NCBI GenBank assembly: GCA_959608885.1
Contig: CAUHSG010000002.1
Location: 97,936-161,935 of the forward strand
From: an uncultured Coriobacteriia bacterium
Lineage (GTDB): Bacteria > Actinomycetota > Coriobacteriia > Coriobacteriales > QAMH01
Direction of reading: 5' to 3'
DNA: 64,000 nt
The notes below the pieces were generated by a model that worked only from the letters and a program-made list of their open reading frames with translations, did no database searches and was not told the DNA's origin. Within the stretch, counting starts at the first letter, position 1. The number at the start of each line of letters is the position of its first letter. Both the position numbers and the translations under genes were made by a program. Shown in pieces: positions 7,659 to 16,167 of this stretch.

Positions 7659-9899
7659 ATGGCAGAAAATGAATACGTTCGCGTGCCGCACGAGAAGCCC
7701 TATACCTACAAAGAGGGCGATCTCACGGTCACACGCGGAAGCGCATGGACCGGGCCCGGGTGTCATCTGGGTTGCGGCGTGCTGCTCTATACCGATGAAG
7801 ATGGCAAGCTTGTCAAGGTAGAGGGCGATTCCGAGAATCCCTTCAACAACGGACGGCTTTGCGTGCGTTGTCTTGCCCTGCCTGATGTGACGAACCACAA
7901 GGACAGGCTCTTGTATCCGATGAAACGCGACCCGAAGGACCGCGGCAAGGACAAGTGGGAGCGCATCGGCTGGGACGAGGCCATCGACCTGGTTTCGGAC
8001 AAGCTCATCGAGATTCGCGAGAAGTACGGTGCGGAAAGCGTCGTGTTCGGCCAGGGCACCGGTCGCGATATCGCCTCGTGGATCACGCGCCTTGCCTGGT
8101 CGTATGGCTCGCCCAACTACACCTGCTTCGCGCTGTCCGGACTTGCCTGCTACCTGCCCCGCATCGCCGGCATGGCCGCCACTTGCGGCGGGTACACGGT
8201 CGCTGACTGCTCGCAGCAGTTCACCGATCGCTACGATAACCCCAACTGGCGTCATCCCGAGCTCATGGTCATTTGGGGCAACTATCCGCTCAAGGCGAAC
8301 TCCGACGGTTTCTACGGTCACTGGATGATCGATCTCATGAAGCGGGGTATGAAGATCATGATGATCGATCCGCGCGTCACCTGGCTTTCGCTCAAGGCCG
8401 AGGAGCACCTGCGCCTGCGTCCCGGTACCGATGCCGCCCTGGCGCTCGCGATGATGAACGTCATCATCAACGAGGAGCTCTACGACAAGGAATTCGTCGA
8501 GAAGTGGACCTACGGCTTTGACGAGCTGCGCGAACGCGTGCAGGATTACCCGCCGTCGAAGATGGCTGAGGTCACCTGGGTTCCCGAGGAGCAGATCGTC
8601 CGCGCGGCACGCCTGCTCGCGAAGTCGAAGCCTGCCGCCATGCAGTGGGGTCTTGCCGTCGACATGGTCAAGGAGGCCCTCCCGGCCGGTCAGGCCATCG
8701 TCGGCCTGTTCCAGATCACCGGCAACGTCGACATCCCCGGCAGCAACATCTTCCCGGTCGAGATGATTGCGTACTCTGGCGGTTGGGGTTCCGAACTCAT
8801 CAGCCCCGAGCAGAAAGCAAAGCGCATCGGCCTTGCCGAGTATCCGCTCTTGAACCTCGGCTTTCAGGCAGCTCAGGCAGACGAAGTGCTCAAGACGATG
8901 GAGACGGGTAGCCCCTACAAGATTCATAGCGTCTGGCTGCAGACGAACAACGCAATCGCCTGCATGGGCGCTGACCCTAGGCGCGTTCTCAAGGCGCTGC
9001 TGAAGATGGACTTCAACGTCGTCGTCGATCTGTTCATGACGCCGACCGCCATGGCGGTTGCCGACGTAGTACTGCCCGCGTGCACATATCCCGAGAAGGA
9101 CGGCCTGCGTTTGGGCGACGGTCTACAACGTGGTGAGGTCATCAACAAGGTCACGCAGATCGGCGAGGCCAAGTCCGACGCCGAGATCAACCTGCTCATC
9201 GGTAAACGTCTCAACCCGGATGCATGGCCGTGGGAGACCATCGACGAGATGCTGTCGTACATGATCTCCTCGACGGGCCTCTCGTTCTCCGAGCTGCGCG
9301 AGCAGGCGCCGCTGTATTTGCCCTTCGAGTACAAGCGCTACGAGAAGGGCCTGCTGCGTGCCGATGGCAAGCCCGGCTTCAACACGACGACGGGGCTCAT
9401 CGAGCTGTGGTCGCTGTTCTACGAGACCTGCGGGTTGGATCCCATGCCGTATTTCGACGAGCCCAACCCCGGTCCGGGCGCGACGCCTGAGCTCATGGAG
9501 GAGTATCCCTTCGTGCTCACGACCGGTGCACGTCGCTGGTCCTCGTTCCACAGCGAGCACCGCCAGGTCGATCGTCTGCGTCGCATGGATCCGTGGCCTT
9601 ATATCGAGATCCATCCCGAGGCCGCCGAGAAGCTCGGCGTCACCGAAGGCGAGTGGGTCTGGGTCGAAAACATGCTCGGCCGCGCCAAGCGCACCGTCAA
9701 GATCACCCCGATCGTCGATCCGCGCGTCGTTTCGTGCGATCACGGCTGGTGGCTGCCCGAGGCAGAGCCGGAGAAGCTCTACGATGTCTTCGACGTGAAC
9801 ATCAACCAGCTCATCCCCATGTCGTGCGGAAAGTCGGGCTTCGGCGCCAATTACAAGACGACCATCTGCAAGATCTACAAAATCGAGGAAGGGGAATAG
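7659..9899 (+). CDS. molybdopterin oxidoreductase catalytic subunit (second molybdoenzyme)
   Basis: A 746-residue DMSO-reductase-superfamily enzyme. ATG 7659 is chosen because AGGAG lies at 7648-7652; an upstream in-frame ATG at 7590 would add 23 unlikely residues. N-terminal cysteines are C35, C39, C68 and C71 (GPGCHLGCG, LCVRC). The usual first Cys of CX2CX3C is Gly32, so the [4Fe-4S] site is non-canonical or uses C71. The likely metal-ligand region is GSPNYTCFALSGLAC. The C-terminal molydopterin dinucleotide-binding domain (TTGARRWSSFHSEHR onward) is complete. There is no Tat signal, so it is cytoplasmic. Its ferredoxin partner starts 3 nt downstream. Substrate cannot be read from sequence. 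Confidence 0.8.
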   Translation: MAENEYVRVPHEKPYTYKEGDLTVTRGSAWTGPGCHLGCGVLLYTDEDGKLVKVEGDSENPFNNGRLCVRCLALPDVTNHKDRLLYPMKRDPKDRGKDKWERIGWDEAIDLVSDKLIEIREKYGAESVVFGQGTGRDIASWITRLAWSYGSPNYTCFALSGLACYLPRIAGMAATCGGYTVADCSQQFTDRYDNPNWRHPELMVIWGNYPLKANSDGFYGHWMIDLMKRGMKIMMIDPRVTWLSLKAEEHLRLRPGTDAALALAMMNVIINEELYDKEFVEKWTYGFDELRERVQDYPPSKMAEVTWVPEEQIVRAARLLAKSKPAAMQWGLAVDMVKEALPAGQAIVGLFQITGNVDIPGSNIFPVEMIAYSGGWGSELISPEQKAKRIGLAEYPLLNLGFQAAQADEVLKTMETGSPYKIHSVWLQTNNAIACMGADPRRVLKALLKMDFNVVVDLFMTPTAMAVADVVLPACTYPEKDGLRLGDGLQRGEVINKVTQIGEAKSDAEINLLIGKRLNPDAWPWETIDEMLSYMISSTGLSFSELREQAPLYLPFEYKRYEKGLLRADGKPGFNTTTGLIELWSLFYETCGLDPMPYFDEPNPGPGATPELMEEYPFVLTTGARRWSSFHSEHRQVDRLRRMDPWPYIEIHPEAAEKLGVTEGEWVWVENMLGRAKRTVKITPIVDPRVVSCDHGWWLPEAEPEKLYDVFDVNINQLIPMSCGKSGFGANYKTTICKIYKIEEGE

Positions 9900-9902
9900 G
9901 CC

Positions 9903-10232
9903 ATGGCGAAAGGCATTCTCATTGACACCGAATGGTGCTCCGGTTGCCACACCTGCGAGATGGCATGCCAAATGCACAACCATCTTCCCGTCGGCCAGAC
10001 GGGAGTCATTGTGCAGGAGATTGGCCCGTGGCAGATTGACGAGAACAACTGGCAGCTCTCCTACCTACCTGCGTTCACGAAGCAGTGCGATGGGTGCGTG
10101 GTGCGTGTGGGCGAGGGAAAGCTCCCGACCTGCGTGCAGCATTGTCAGGCGCAGTGTCTGATGTACGGAGACGTCGAGGAACTCGCCGGCCAGATGGGCG
10201 CCGGAAGCAAGAAGGTACTCTGCGTCATCTAG
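9903..10232 (+). CDS. [4Fe-4S] ferredoxin-like electron-transfer subunit
   Basis: A 109-residue Fe-S protein starting 3 nt after the second molybdoenzyme, clearly its partner. Cysteines are C12, C15, C18 and C22 (CSGCHTCEMAC) and C62, C65, C77, C81 and C85 (CDGC, CVQHCQAQC), suggesting two [4Fe-4S] clusters. It is shorter than DmsB-type four-cluster subunits and lacks a membrane anchor, so electrons probably come from or go to a soluble carrier. Confidence 0.8.
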   Translation: MAKGILIDTEWCSGCHTCEMACQMHNHLPVGQTGVIVQEIGPWQIDENNWQLSYLPAFTKQCDGCVVRVGEGKLPTCVQHCQAQCLMYGDVEELAGQMGAGSKKVLCVI

Positions 10233-10291
10233 TGTCTCGCAGCATCGCTTCGCACGATGTGCGAAAGCTTGCTATGTTCTGGCCATGCGAT

Positions 10292-10322
10292 GGCGGGAGG
10301 TGCCTACGCGGTGCCTCCCGCC
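10292..10322 (+). terminator. hairpin after the ferredoxin subunit
   Basis: GGCGGGAGG (10292-10300) pairs perfectly with CCTCCCGCC (10314-10322), 60 nt after the ferredoxin stop, followed by gcttcctctc. It likely ends the second molybdoenzyme transcript or attenuates read-through to the radical SAM unit. Confidence 0.6.
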
Positions 10323-10383
10323 GCTTCCTCTCACTGCCATGCTGGCTACGAGGGACATGTCCATGATTTTCGAGGAGTCATTC

Positions 10384-10614
10384 ATGTGCGGATATGCATG
10401 CGTCAACTGCGGAAGATGCAGGGGAGAGGCCCCGGCATTTGCCATGGATATGGAGCGTGTGCCCGGATACTGCGAGCGCTGTGAGGCTATCAATGGGCCG
10501 ACGGCGCAGGTATGTGGCATGTGCGGAGCGCCGCTCGCGAGTGCCGAGCGCGCAGCGCAGCTACGTGCCACGTACCTGTCGCATTCCGATGCATCGCAGC
10601 CCGGAGCGGCTTAG
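10384..10614 (+). CDS. small Cys-rich double zinc-ribbon-like protein
   Basis: A 76-residue protein starting at ATG 10384, which has a perfect GAGGAG RBS at 10372-10377; upstream in-frame ATGs at 10357 and 10363 are possible but less well placed. It has two CX2C-type knuckle pairs: CVNCGRC near the N-terminus, and CERC with CGMCG around residues 28-45, a zinc-ribbon or rubredoxin-like arrangement. The C-terminal third is unstructured-looking. Its stop codon is immediately followed by the start of the radical SAM gene, so the two are translationally coupled. No family is recognised. It may be a metal-binding chaperone or partner for the radical SAM enzyme (inference). Confidence 0.65.
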   Translation: MCGYACVNCGRCRGEAPAFAMDMERVPGYCERCEAINGPTAQVCGMCGAPLASAERAAQLRATYLSHSDASQPGAA

Positions 10615-11892
10615 ATGGACTTGCGGGAGTACACGACGCTGATCGAGGGAGCCGAAGAGGACTTTCGGCGCTCCGCTGCCCAGTACGGCTTGCCCTTCGA
10701 GAAAGGCGAGTCCTCTCCGCGCTCAGCTCGCCAGGTGATGGCGCACGCGTGTGGATGCGAATGCGAGAACGGCGGCTCCTCCATATGGCGCGGCTGGATA
10801 TCGCCGGCGTGTATCGCATGTCGCACGGGCGAGCGTACCGGCTCGCTCTTCGTGGACTTGCGCTGCACCAAGCATTGCTACTTCTGTTTCAATGTCAATC
10901 AACCCCATTACGAACGTTTCTTGCAATATGAGCGAGACATCGCGCTCGAGCTCAGGCAGGCCCATGCTGCTGGTGCCGCATACGACTTTTTGGCGGTGAC
11001 GGGTGGCGAGCCGCTGCTCCACGTGGATAGCGTCGTGGCGTTTCTGGAGGAGGCGCGCAGCCTGTATCCGCAGGTCCACACGCGCATCTACACGAATGGT
11101 GACCGTGCCGATGAGGATGCGCTCGTGCGACTTGCCGCGGCGGGGCTCTCCGAGGTCCGCTTCAGCGTGAAGCCACCCGATGACGATGACGCGCAGGAGC
11201 GCGCGCTGGCGGCGATTGGTCGTGCCGTCTCGTTCGTGGACGATGTCGTGGTCGAGATGCCGGTCATCCCCGGCACCGTGGAGTGGATGATAGGACTACT
11301 ACGCGAGTTCGACGCGCTTGGAGTGCGCGGCGTCAACCTGCTTGAGTTCTGCTTTCCCCTGTATAACGCCGAACAGTTTGTCCAGCGTGGCTTTCGACTG
11401 CGCAGACATCCGTGGAATTACCTCTACGATTACTGGTATTCGGGCGGCTTGCCGGTAGCCGAAAGCGAACGTGACGCGCTGTGTCTCATGCAGCGTGCGG
11501 CAGACGAGGGGCTTTCGTTCGGGCTGCATTACTGCAGTGCCGACAATCGCAATTCGGCGCAGGTAAACCGGCAAAACGACGCGTTCTTCGTGCAGGGGCT
11601 CGATAAGGTCTACCCTTGGATCGACCGCGACGATGACGATGGCTTTCTGCGCTGCCTCAAGGTGTTTGGCGAAGACGTGCCCAAGGTACGTGCCTGGGCC
11701 GAGGCATGCGACGTTGCCTGCTATGCCAATGACGCCGTGCCAAGTCTATCGCTTCCGCGCTCTGTCTTGGATGCATTGCGCGCGGCGTATCCGGGCGTAC
11801 AGGTAGGAAAGAGCACGAACATACTCGAGGAACTTCCCAACGGCGACTACTGCATGCGGGAGATTGGCGTTCGAGAGCTGTACAGAAGCTAG
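10615..11892 (+). CDS. radical SAM protein with extra N-terminal cysteines
   Basis: A 425-residue radical SAM enzyme. The SAM-cluster motif CX3CX2C is CTKHCYFC near residue 83-90, and the glycine-rich SAM-binding motif is TGGEPLL. Before it lie CGCEC and ACIAC, a Cys arrangement seen in poorly described radical SAM families of anaerobes and suggesting an auxiliary metal centre. Additional Cys are found near the C-terminus. The start abuts the stop of the small Cys-rich gene with no gap. It is sandwiched between two molybdoenzyme/ferredoxin pairs, so a role in maturation of one of them or in a linked substrate modification is conceivable but unproven. Confidence 0.75.
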   Translation: MDLREYTTLIEGAEEDFRRSAAQYGLPFEKGESSPRSARQVMAHACGCECENGGSSIWRGWISPACIACRTGERTGSLFVDLRCTKHCYFCFNVNQPHYERFLQYERDIALELRQAHAAGAAYDFLAVTGGEPLLHVDSVVAFLEEARSLYPQVHTRIYTNGDRADEDALVRLAAAGLSEVRFSVKPPDDDDAQERALAAIGRAVSFVDDVVVEMPVIPGTVEWMIGLLREFDALGVRGVNLLEFCFPLYNAEQFVQRGFRLRRHPWNYLYDYWYSGGLPVAESERDALCLMQRAADEGLSFGLHYCSADNRNSAQVNRQNDAFFVQGLDKVYPWIDRDDDDGFLRCLKVFGEDVPKVRAWAEACDVACYANDAVPSLSLPRSVLDALRAAYPGVQVGKSTNILEELPNGDYCMREIGVRELYRS

Positions 11893-12038
11893 AAATCACC
11901 CTCGGGTGTTACCCATTACATTACCCGTTTACATACGTCGGATAAGGCGTTTTCGCCCTAAAGCGTCGCCTGTAGTCTTTCGATGAAGTGAATCCCAGGC
12001 GATAGACGCGAGGGGAAGAAGAGAAGGGAGAGCATGCT

Positions 12039-14714
12039 ATGTCAGATACACCATCTATGGCCGGCGTGCCCAACAACACGGTAGATGACAATGGCATTCG
12101 ATGGCGACGTACCCGCTGTCACTTCTGCCACATGAACTGCAGCATCTATGCCGGTGTCGACACGAAGACCGGTAGGCTCGTGGAGCTCAGGGGCGATGAC
12201 GCGGAGGGCTCCGTGCTCTGCAACCGCCTGGGCGAGAAGGGCGAGCGCGCGATCAAGTTCCATTATCACCCCAAGCGCATCAATCATCCGCTCAAGCGCG
12301 TCGGCGAGCGTGGCGAGGACAAGTGGGAGCAGATCTCCTACGATCAGGCCATCAAGGAAATCGCCGAGAAGCTCCAGGCGCTCATCGACGAATATGGCCC
12401 CGAGACGCTCGTCGCCTCCGAGGGCACCTACCGCTCGGATCATCTGTGGGCGCGCAGCCGCTTCACCAACCTCCTGGGCAATCCCGGCAACGTCATCGAT
12501 CCGGGTACCATCTGCTGGTGCTGGAACTACACGCTCAACATGGCCATGGTCGGATGGCCTGTCGAGTCCATGATGCCGGCATCCCCGCAGCAGTCGCATA
12601 CGATCGTCAACTGGGGCAAGCGCTGCCAGGAGTCCTATGCGCCCGAGGCGCCCCTCTGGCGCGTCATCTCGGGACGCACGACGGTCAACGAGCCCGATCC
12701 CGCGCAGCTCATCGTTGTGGATCCCGTCTGCATCACCGAGTCCGGGCAGGCCGACGAGTGGCTGCAGCCCTATCCCAACACCGATTGTCTGGTGTGCCTT
12801 GCCTGGGTGCACTACGTCATTCGCGAGAAGCTCTATGACGAGGACTTCCTGAAGTATTGGTCCAACGCCGTGTTCCTCTTCCGCACCGATACGAACAAGC
12901 TGCTGCGTGCGAGCGATGTCGAGGAAGGTGGCAAGCACGAGGACTTCGTCGTGTGGGACGGCGAGACGGGCGCACCCCTGTGCTGGTGCTCTGACGAGAA
13001 TCGCTACTACACTCCCACCGAGGACACTGTCGTGGACGCTCAGCTCTACGGAACCTACACCGTCACGCTCAAGGACGGTTCCACGGTCGAGTGCAAGACC
13101 GTCTTCGACGCCATTGCCGACCGCATGCAGGAGTACACGCCCGAGCGCGCCTCCAAGGTTTCCGGTGTGCCCGTCCGCAAGATCGAGGCGGCTGCCCATC
13201 TCTACGCTACCAATGGTCCGGCTTGCATCATCTGGGGTCTCGGTGGCGGCGACCAGCATGGCAATAACGCATCGAGTTTCGGAATCGCCAAGACCATTCT
13301 GCGCATCCTGTGCGGCAACATCGATAATCCCGGCGGCGAGTTCGTCGGCATGCCCTGCGATCCCAACGCCGTGGGTAAGGAGAAGACCTATCCGGTGCGC
13401 AACGCCGAGTTCGAGCTCTCCGAGCTGCAGGACCCCGCGAACCAGGACAAGTTCATCGGCAACGACCGCTTCCGCGTCATGTCGTGGAAGGGCTTCAAGA
13501 TGATCGATAAGAACTATCGCAAGATGTTCGGCGTGCCGCGTCCGATGCTGCACCAGATGCTCTGCTCGCCGTCGCTTGTCATGGATGCCATGATCGATGG
13601 AGATCCGTACCCCATCAAGGCAATGATCTGCTGGGAATCCAATCCGCTTGCCTGGGCACCCAACACCAAGAAGATGTACAAGGCCCTCAAGAACCTCGAC
13701 CTGCTCGTCTCCGTCGAGTACTGGAAGACGCCGACCGCGGCGCTGGCCGACTACATCATGCCCGCCTGCGACTGGATGGAGCGTCCGCTGTGCACCACGT
13801 CCGAGGACTCCATGGACTTCATCACCGTGGGTGACCGTGGCGTAGAGCCCTATGAGGAGCGCCGCGTGGACTACGACTTCTTCCGTGCGCTGGGTTGCGC
13901 CATGGGTCAGGAGAAGGACTGGCCGTGGGAGACCTACGAGCAGGCGATCGAGTACACGGTCGAGCGCGTCCCGGATCTGGATTACGAGAAGGCCGTCAAC
14001 ATGGGCACCTACTTCCCGTATCCCACGGAGTACTACAAGTACGCGAAGCGCCTCGACAATGGACAGATCATGGGATTCGCGACCAACTCGCGCAAGGCCG
14101 AGATCTACGCCTCGGTGCTCGAGGATCTCGACTACGATCCCATCCCCGTATACCGCGAGCCGGAGTCTCCGCTCGGCAATCCCGAGATGGCCAAGGAGTA
14201 TCCGTTCCGCCTCACGATTTCGGGTCGCGTGAGCCCGCTGTATCACTCCGAGTTCCGCACGCCGGGACATGGCACGCGCACGGTCGAGCCGTATCCCTAC
14301 ACCTGGATGCACTTCAATGACGGACGCAAGCTGCACATCAAGGAAGGCGACTGGATCTGGATCGAGACGCCGATGGGTCGTATCCGCCAGAAGGCGCATC
14401 TGGGATGGGACATCCCCGAAGGCGTCGTGCAGGTACCGCCGAGCTGGTGGTATCCCGAGCTTCCCGCCGAGGAGCCGTGGAGCCAGGGCGTGTTCGATGC
14501 CGCCGGCAACGTGCTTGTCGATGACGATCCGGACAAGGCCGATCAGATGACGGCTACTTGGTGCACGCGTGGTCTGCTTTGCAAGATCTATCCCTGCATC
14601 GACCCATCTGATGGCACGGATGATGCGATTCCCATCGACCAATACGATGGCAAGCATGACACCGTGTGGGATCAGGCATACGCGAACCTTTCCAACTGGG
14701 AGCTCAGGAAATAA
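12039..14714 (+). CDS. molybdopterin oxidoreductase catalytic subunit (third molybdoenzyme)
   Basis: An 891-residue DMSO-reductase-superfamily enzyme with a canonical N-terminal [4Fe-4S] site: C27, C30, C34 and C61 (CHFCHMNC then LCNRLG). A metal-ligand candidate is C159 or C161 in GTICWCWNY. Domain order is Fe-S domain, molybdopterin-binding halves (IVNWGKR, CWESNPLAW) and a C-terminal dinucleotide-binding domain (ISGRVSPLYHSEFRTPGHG). It lacks a Tat signal and is therefore cytoplasmic, resembling acetylene-hydratase/polysulfide-reductase-like enzymes only at the superfamily level. A GGGAGAG RBS precedes the start. A small two-cluster ferredoxin follows. The reaction is unknown. Confidence 0.8.
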   Translation: MSDTPSMAGVPNNTVDDNGIRWRRTRCHFCHMNCSIYAGVDTKTGRLVELRGDDAEGSVLCNRLGEKGERAIKFHYHPKRINHPLKRVGERGEDKWEQISYDQAIKEIAEKLQALIDEYGPETLVASEGTYRSDHLWARSRFTNLLGNPGNVIDPGTICWCWNYTLNMAMVGWPVESMMPASPQQSHTIVNWGKRCQESYAPEAPLWRVISGRTTVNEPDPAQLIVVDPVCITESGQADEWLQPYPNTDCLVCLAWVHYVIREKLYDEDFLKYWSNAVFLFRTDTNKLLRASDVEEGGKHEDFVVWDGETGAPLCWCSDENRYYTPTEDTVVDAQLYGTYTVTLKDGSTVECKTVFDAIADRMQEYTPERASKVSGVPVRKIEAAAHLYATNGPACIIWGLGGGDQHGNNASSFGIAKTILRILCGNIDNPGGEFVGMPCDPNAVGKEKTYPVRNAEFELSELQDPANQDKFIGNDRFRVMSWKGFKMIDKNYRKMFGVPRPMLHQMLCSPSLVMDAMIDGDPYPIKAMICWESNPLAWAPNTKKMYKALKNLDLLVSVEYWKTPTAALADYIMPACDWMERPLCTTSEDSMDFITVGDRGVEPYEERRVDYDFFRALGCAMGQEKDWPWETYEQAIEYTVERVPDLDYEKAVNMGTYFPYPTEYYKYAKRLDNGQIMGFATNSRKAEIYASVLEDLDYDPIPVYREPESPLGNPEMAKEYPFRLTISGRVSPLYHSEFRTPGHGTRTVEPYPYTWMHFNDGRKLHIKEGDWIWIETPMGRIRQKAHLGWDIPEGVVQVPPSWWYPELPAEEPWSQGVFDAAGNVLVDDDPDKADQMTATWCTRGLLCKIYPCIDPSDGTDDAIPIDQYDGKHDTVWDQAYANLSNWELRK

Positions 14715-14778
14715 TTGCTGCTCATGGTGGATGGCGCATCTCCCCCGCGCCATCCACCGGCTTAGATGGGAGTCCGGA

Positions 14779-15018
14779 ATGGGAGCATACGGACCGCCTC
14801 CGGGTTTCTACAAGAACAGTCCTCGTGTCAGGATTTCCGAAGACTACTGCACGGGATGCATGAACTGCATTTCCAAATGTCCGAGAAATGACGTTTTACG
14901 TGCGCGAAAGGTCGATGGCAAGATCAAGGCATGGGCACCTACCCCCGAAAACTGCGTTGGATGCGGTCGTTGCGTCAACTCCTGTCCAACGCATTCCATT
15001 AGCATCTACCTGGTCTGA
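14779..15018 (+). CDS. two-[4Fe-4S] ferredoxin
   Basis: A 79-residue bacterial-type ferredoxin with both cluster motifs: CTGCMNCISKCP and CVGCGRCVNSCP. ATG 14779 is chosen because GGAG lies at 14769-14772; the frame stays open upstream but those residues overlap the molybdoenzyme gene. It is the electron partner of the third molybdoenzyme, 64 nt upstream, and unlike the other two partners it is a minimal 2x[4Fe-4S] protein. Confidence 0.85.
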   Translation: MGAYGPPPGFYKNSPRVRISEDYCTGCMNCISKCPRNDVLRARKVDGKIKAWAPTPENCVGCGRCVNSCPTHSISIYLV

Positions 15019-15100
15019 TATTGCAGACACCGCACGCCCTTGTCCATCCCCCAAGGGGCTCATGCGAAATCATCCAGGTTGTGCGTTACTCCCTCCTTTT

Positions 15101-15132
15101 GCGCGGCGTTCGGAGTGTTCCGGGCGCCGTGC
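15101..15132 (+). terminator. terminator closing the molybdoenzyme region
   Basis: GCGCGGCG (15101-15108) plus CGGA pairs with TCCG and CGCCGTGCG (to 15132) with a gtgt loop and a small internal mismatch, followed by tcttt. It lies 82 nt after the ferredoxin stop. The rest of 15019-15273 shows no gene, only the RBS (AAGGAGG) of the next one. Confidence 0.6.
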
Positions 15133-15273
15133 GTCTTTCCGGTGATGTCATGGATGTCTGGTCGTAAGTTTGCATGACCCGTTCTGTTTTCCGGCTGGAA
15201 ATGCTCCTTGTGATGCGGGAAAATATACAGATGTGCGCAAAACCCATGCGCTGCAGGCCATAAGGAGGTCCCA

Positions 15274-16161
15274 TTGTCTGATTACGTCTTGAGCTGCGAG
15301 TCGACCGTCGATTTGACTCCCGAAAAGATACATGAGCTCGGCCTCGAGTGCATCTACTTCCACTTCTACATCGACGGCGTCGAATACCCGGACGATCTGG
15401 GGCAGACGATTCCCTTCGACGAGTTCTATCAGGCGATGAAGGACGGCGCCGAGACCAAGACCGCCGCCATCGGCACGGGCGAGTACGAGAGATTCTTCCG
15501 CTCGTTTCTCGAGCAGGGCAAGGATGTCCTGCACGTTTCGCTTTCCTCGGGCATCTCGGGAACGGTCGAGTCGGCGCGCATTGCCGCCAAGACTCTTGCG
15601 AACGAGTTTCCCGAGCGCAAGATCCACGTCATTGACTCGCTTGCCGCCTCGAGTGGCTTTGGCCTGCTCATGCAGGCGCTTTCGGAGAAGCGTGCGGAGG
15701 GCATGGAAATCGACGAGCTCGCCGAATGGGCGGAGGCCCACAAGCTCAACGACTGGCACTGGTTCTTTTCCACGGACCTCACCTTCTACATCAAGGGCGG
15801 TCGCGTAAAGCCGATTAGCGGATTCGTGGGAAACATGCTCGGCATTTGCCCGTTGCTCAACATGGATTCGCTCGGCCGCCTCATTCCGCGCGAGAAGATT
15901 CGCTCGAAGAAGAAGGTCATCAAGTGCATTGTCGAGAAGATGGAGCAGACTGCCGACAAGGGCCTCGACTACGACGGCCCCGTTTTCATCAGCGAAAGCG
16001 ATTGCATGGAGGATGCACGCGCCGTCGCCGATCTCGTCGAGGAGCGTTTCCCCAAGATGCGTGGAAAGGTCGAGATCTACAGCATTGGCACGACCATCGG
16101 CAGTCATACTGGCCCGGGCACTGTCGCGCTCTTCTTCTGGGGCTGCGAGCGAGGTCTGTAG
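15274..16161 (+). CDS. DegV family protein
   Basis: A 295-residue DegV-family fatty-acid-binding protein, a cytoplasmic lipid carrier or FakB-like component that presents fatty acids for phosphorylation. Visible family features are the N-terminal CESTVDLTPE strand-loop, VSLSSGISGTVESA (binding-site Ser/Thr motif) and the C-terminal IGTTIGSHTGPGTVALFF. The start is TTG 15274 behind an excellent AAGGAGG RBS. It is 6 nt upstream of the ABC-F gene and probably shares its transcript. Confidence 0.85.
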   Translation: MSDYVLSCESTVDLTPEKIHELGLECIYFHFYIDGVEYPDDLGQTIPFDEFYQAMKDGAETKTAAIGTGEYERFFRSFLEQGKDVLHVSLSSGISGTVESARIAAKTLANEFPERKIHVIDSLAASSGFGLLMQALSEKRAEGMEIDELAEWAEAHKLNDWHWFFSTDLTFYIKGGRVKPISGFVGNMLGICPLLNMDSLGRLIPREKIRSKKKVIKCIVEKMEQTADKGLDYDGPVFISESDCMEDARAVADLVEERFPKMRGKVEIYSIGTTIGSHTGPGTVALFFWGCERGL

Positions 16162-16167
16162 GTTTTC

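Noticed and set aside
2510..14714. Selenocysteine in the molybdoenzymes
   Set aside because: The three catalytic genes have no in-frame TGA at the metal-ligand positions; Ser or Cys is encoded instead.
12042..14753. A 903-codon open frame on the minus strand opposite the third molybdoenzyme
   Set aside because: It is an antisense shadow of a GC-rich gene with conserved domains on the plus strand, and its product has no recognisable fold. The same holds for the long minus-strand frames at 40296-42647, 45591-48584 and 57516-59105.
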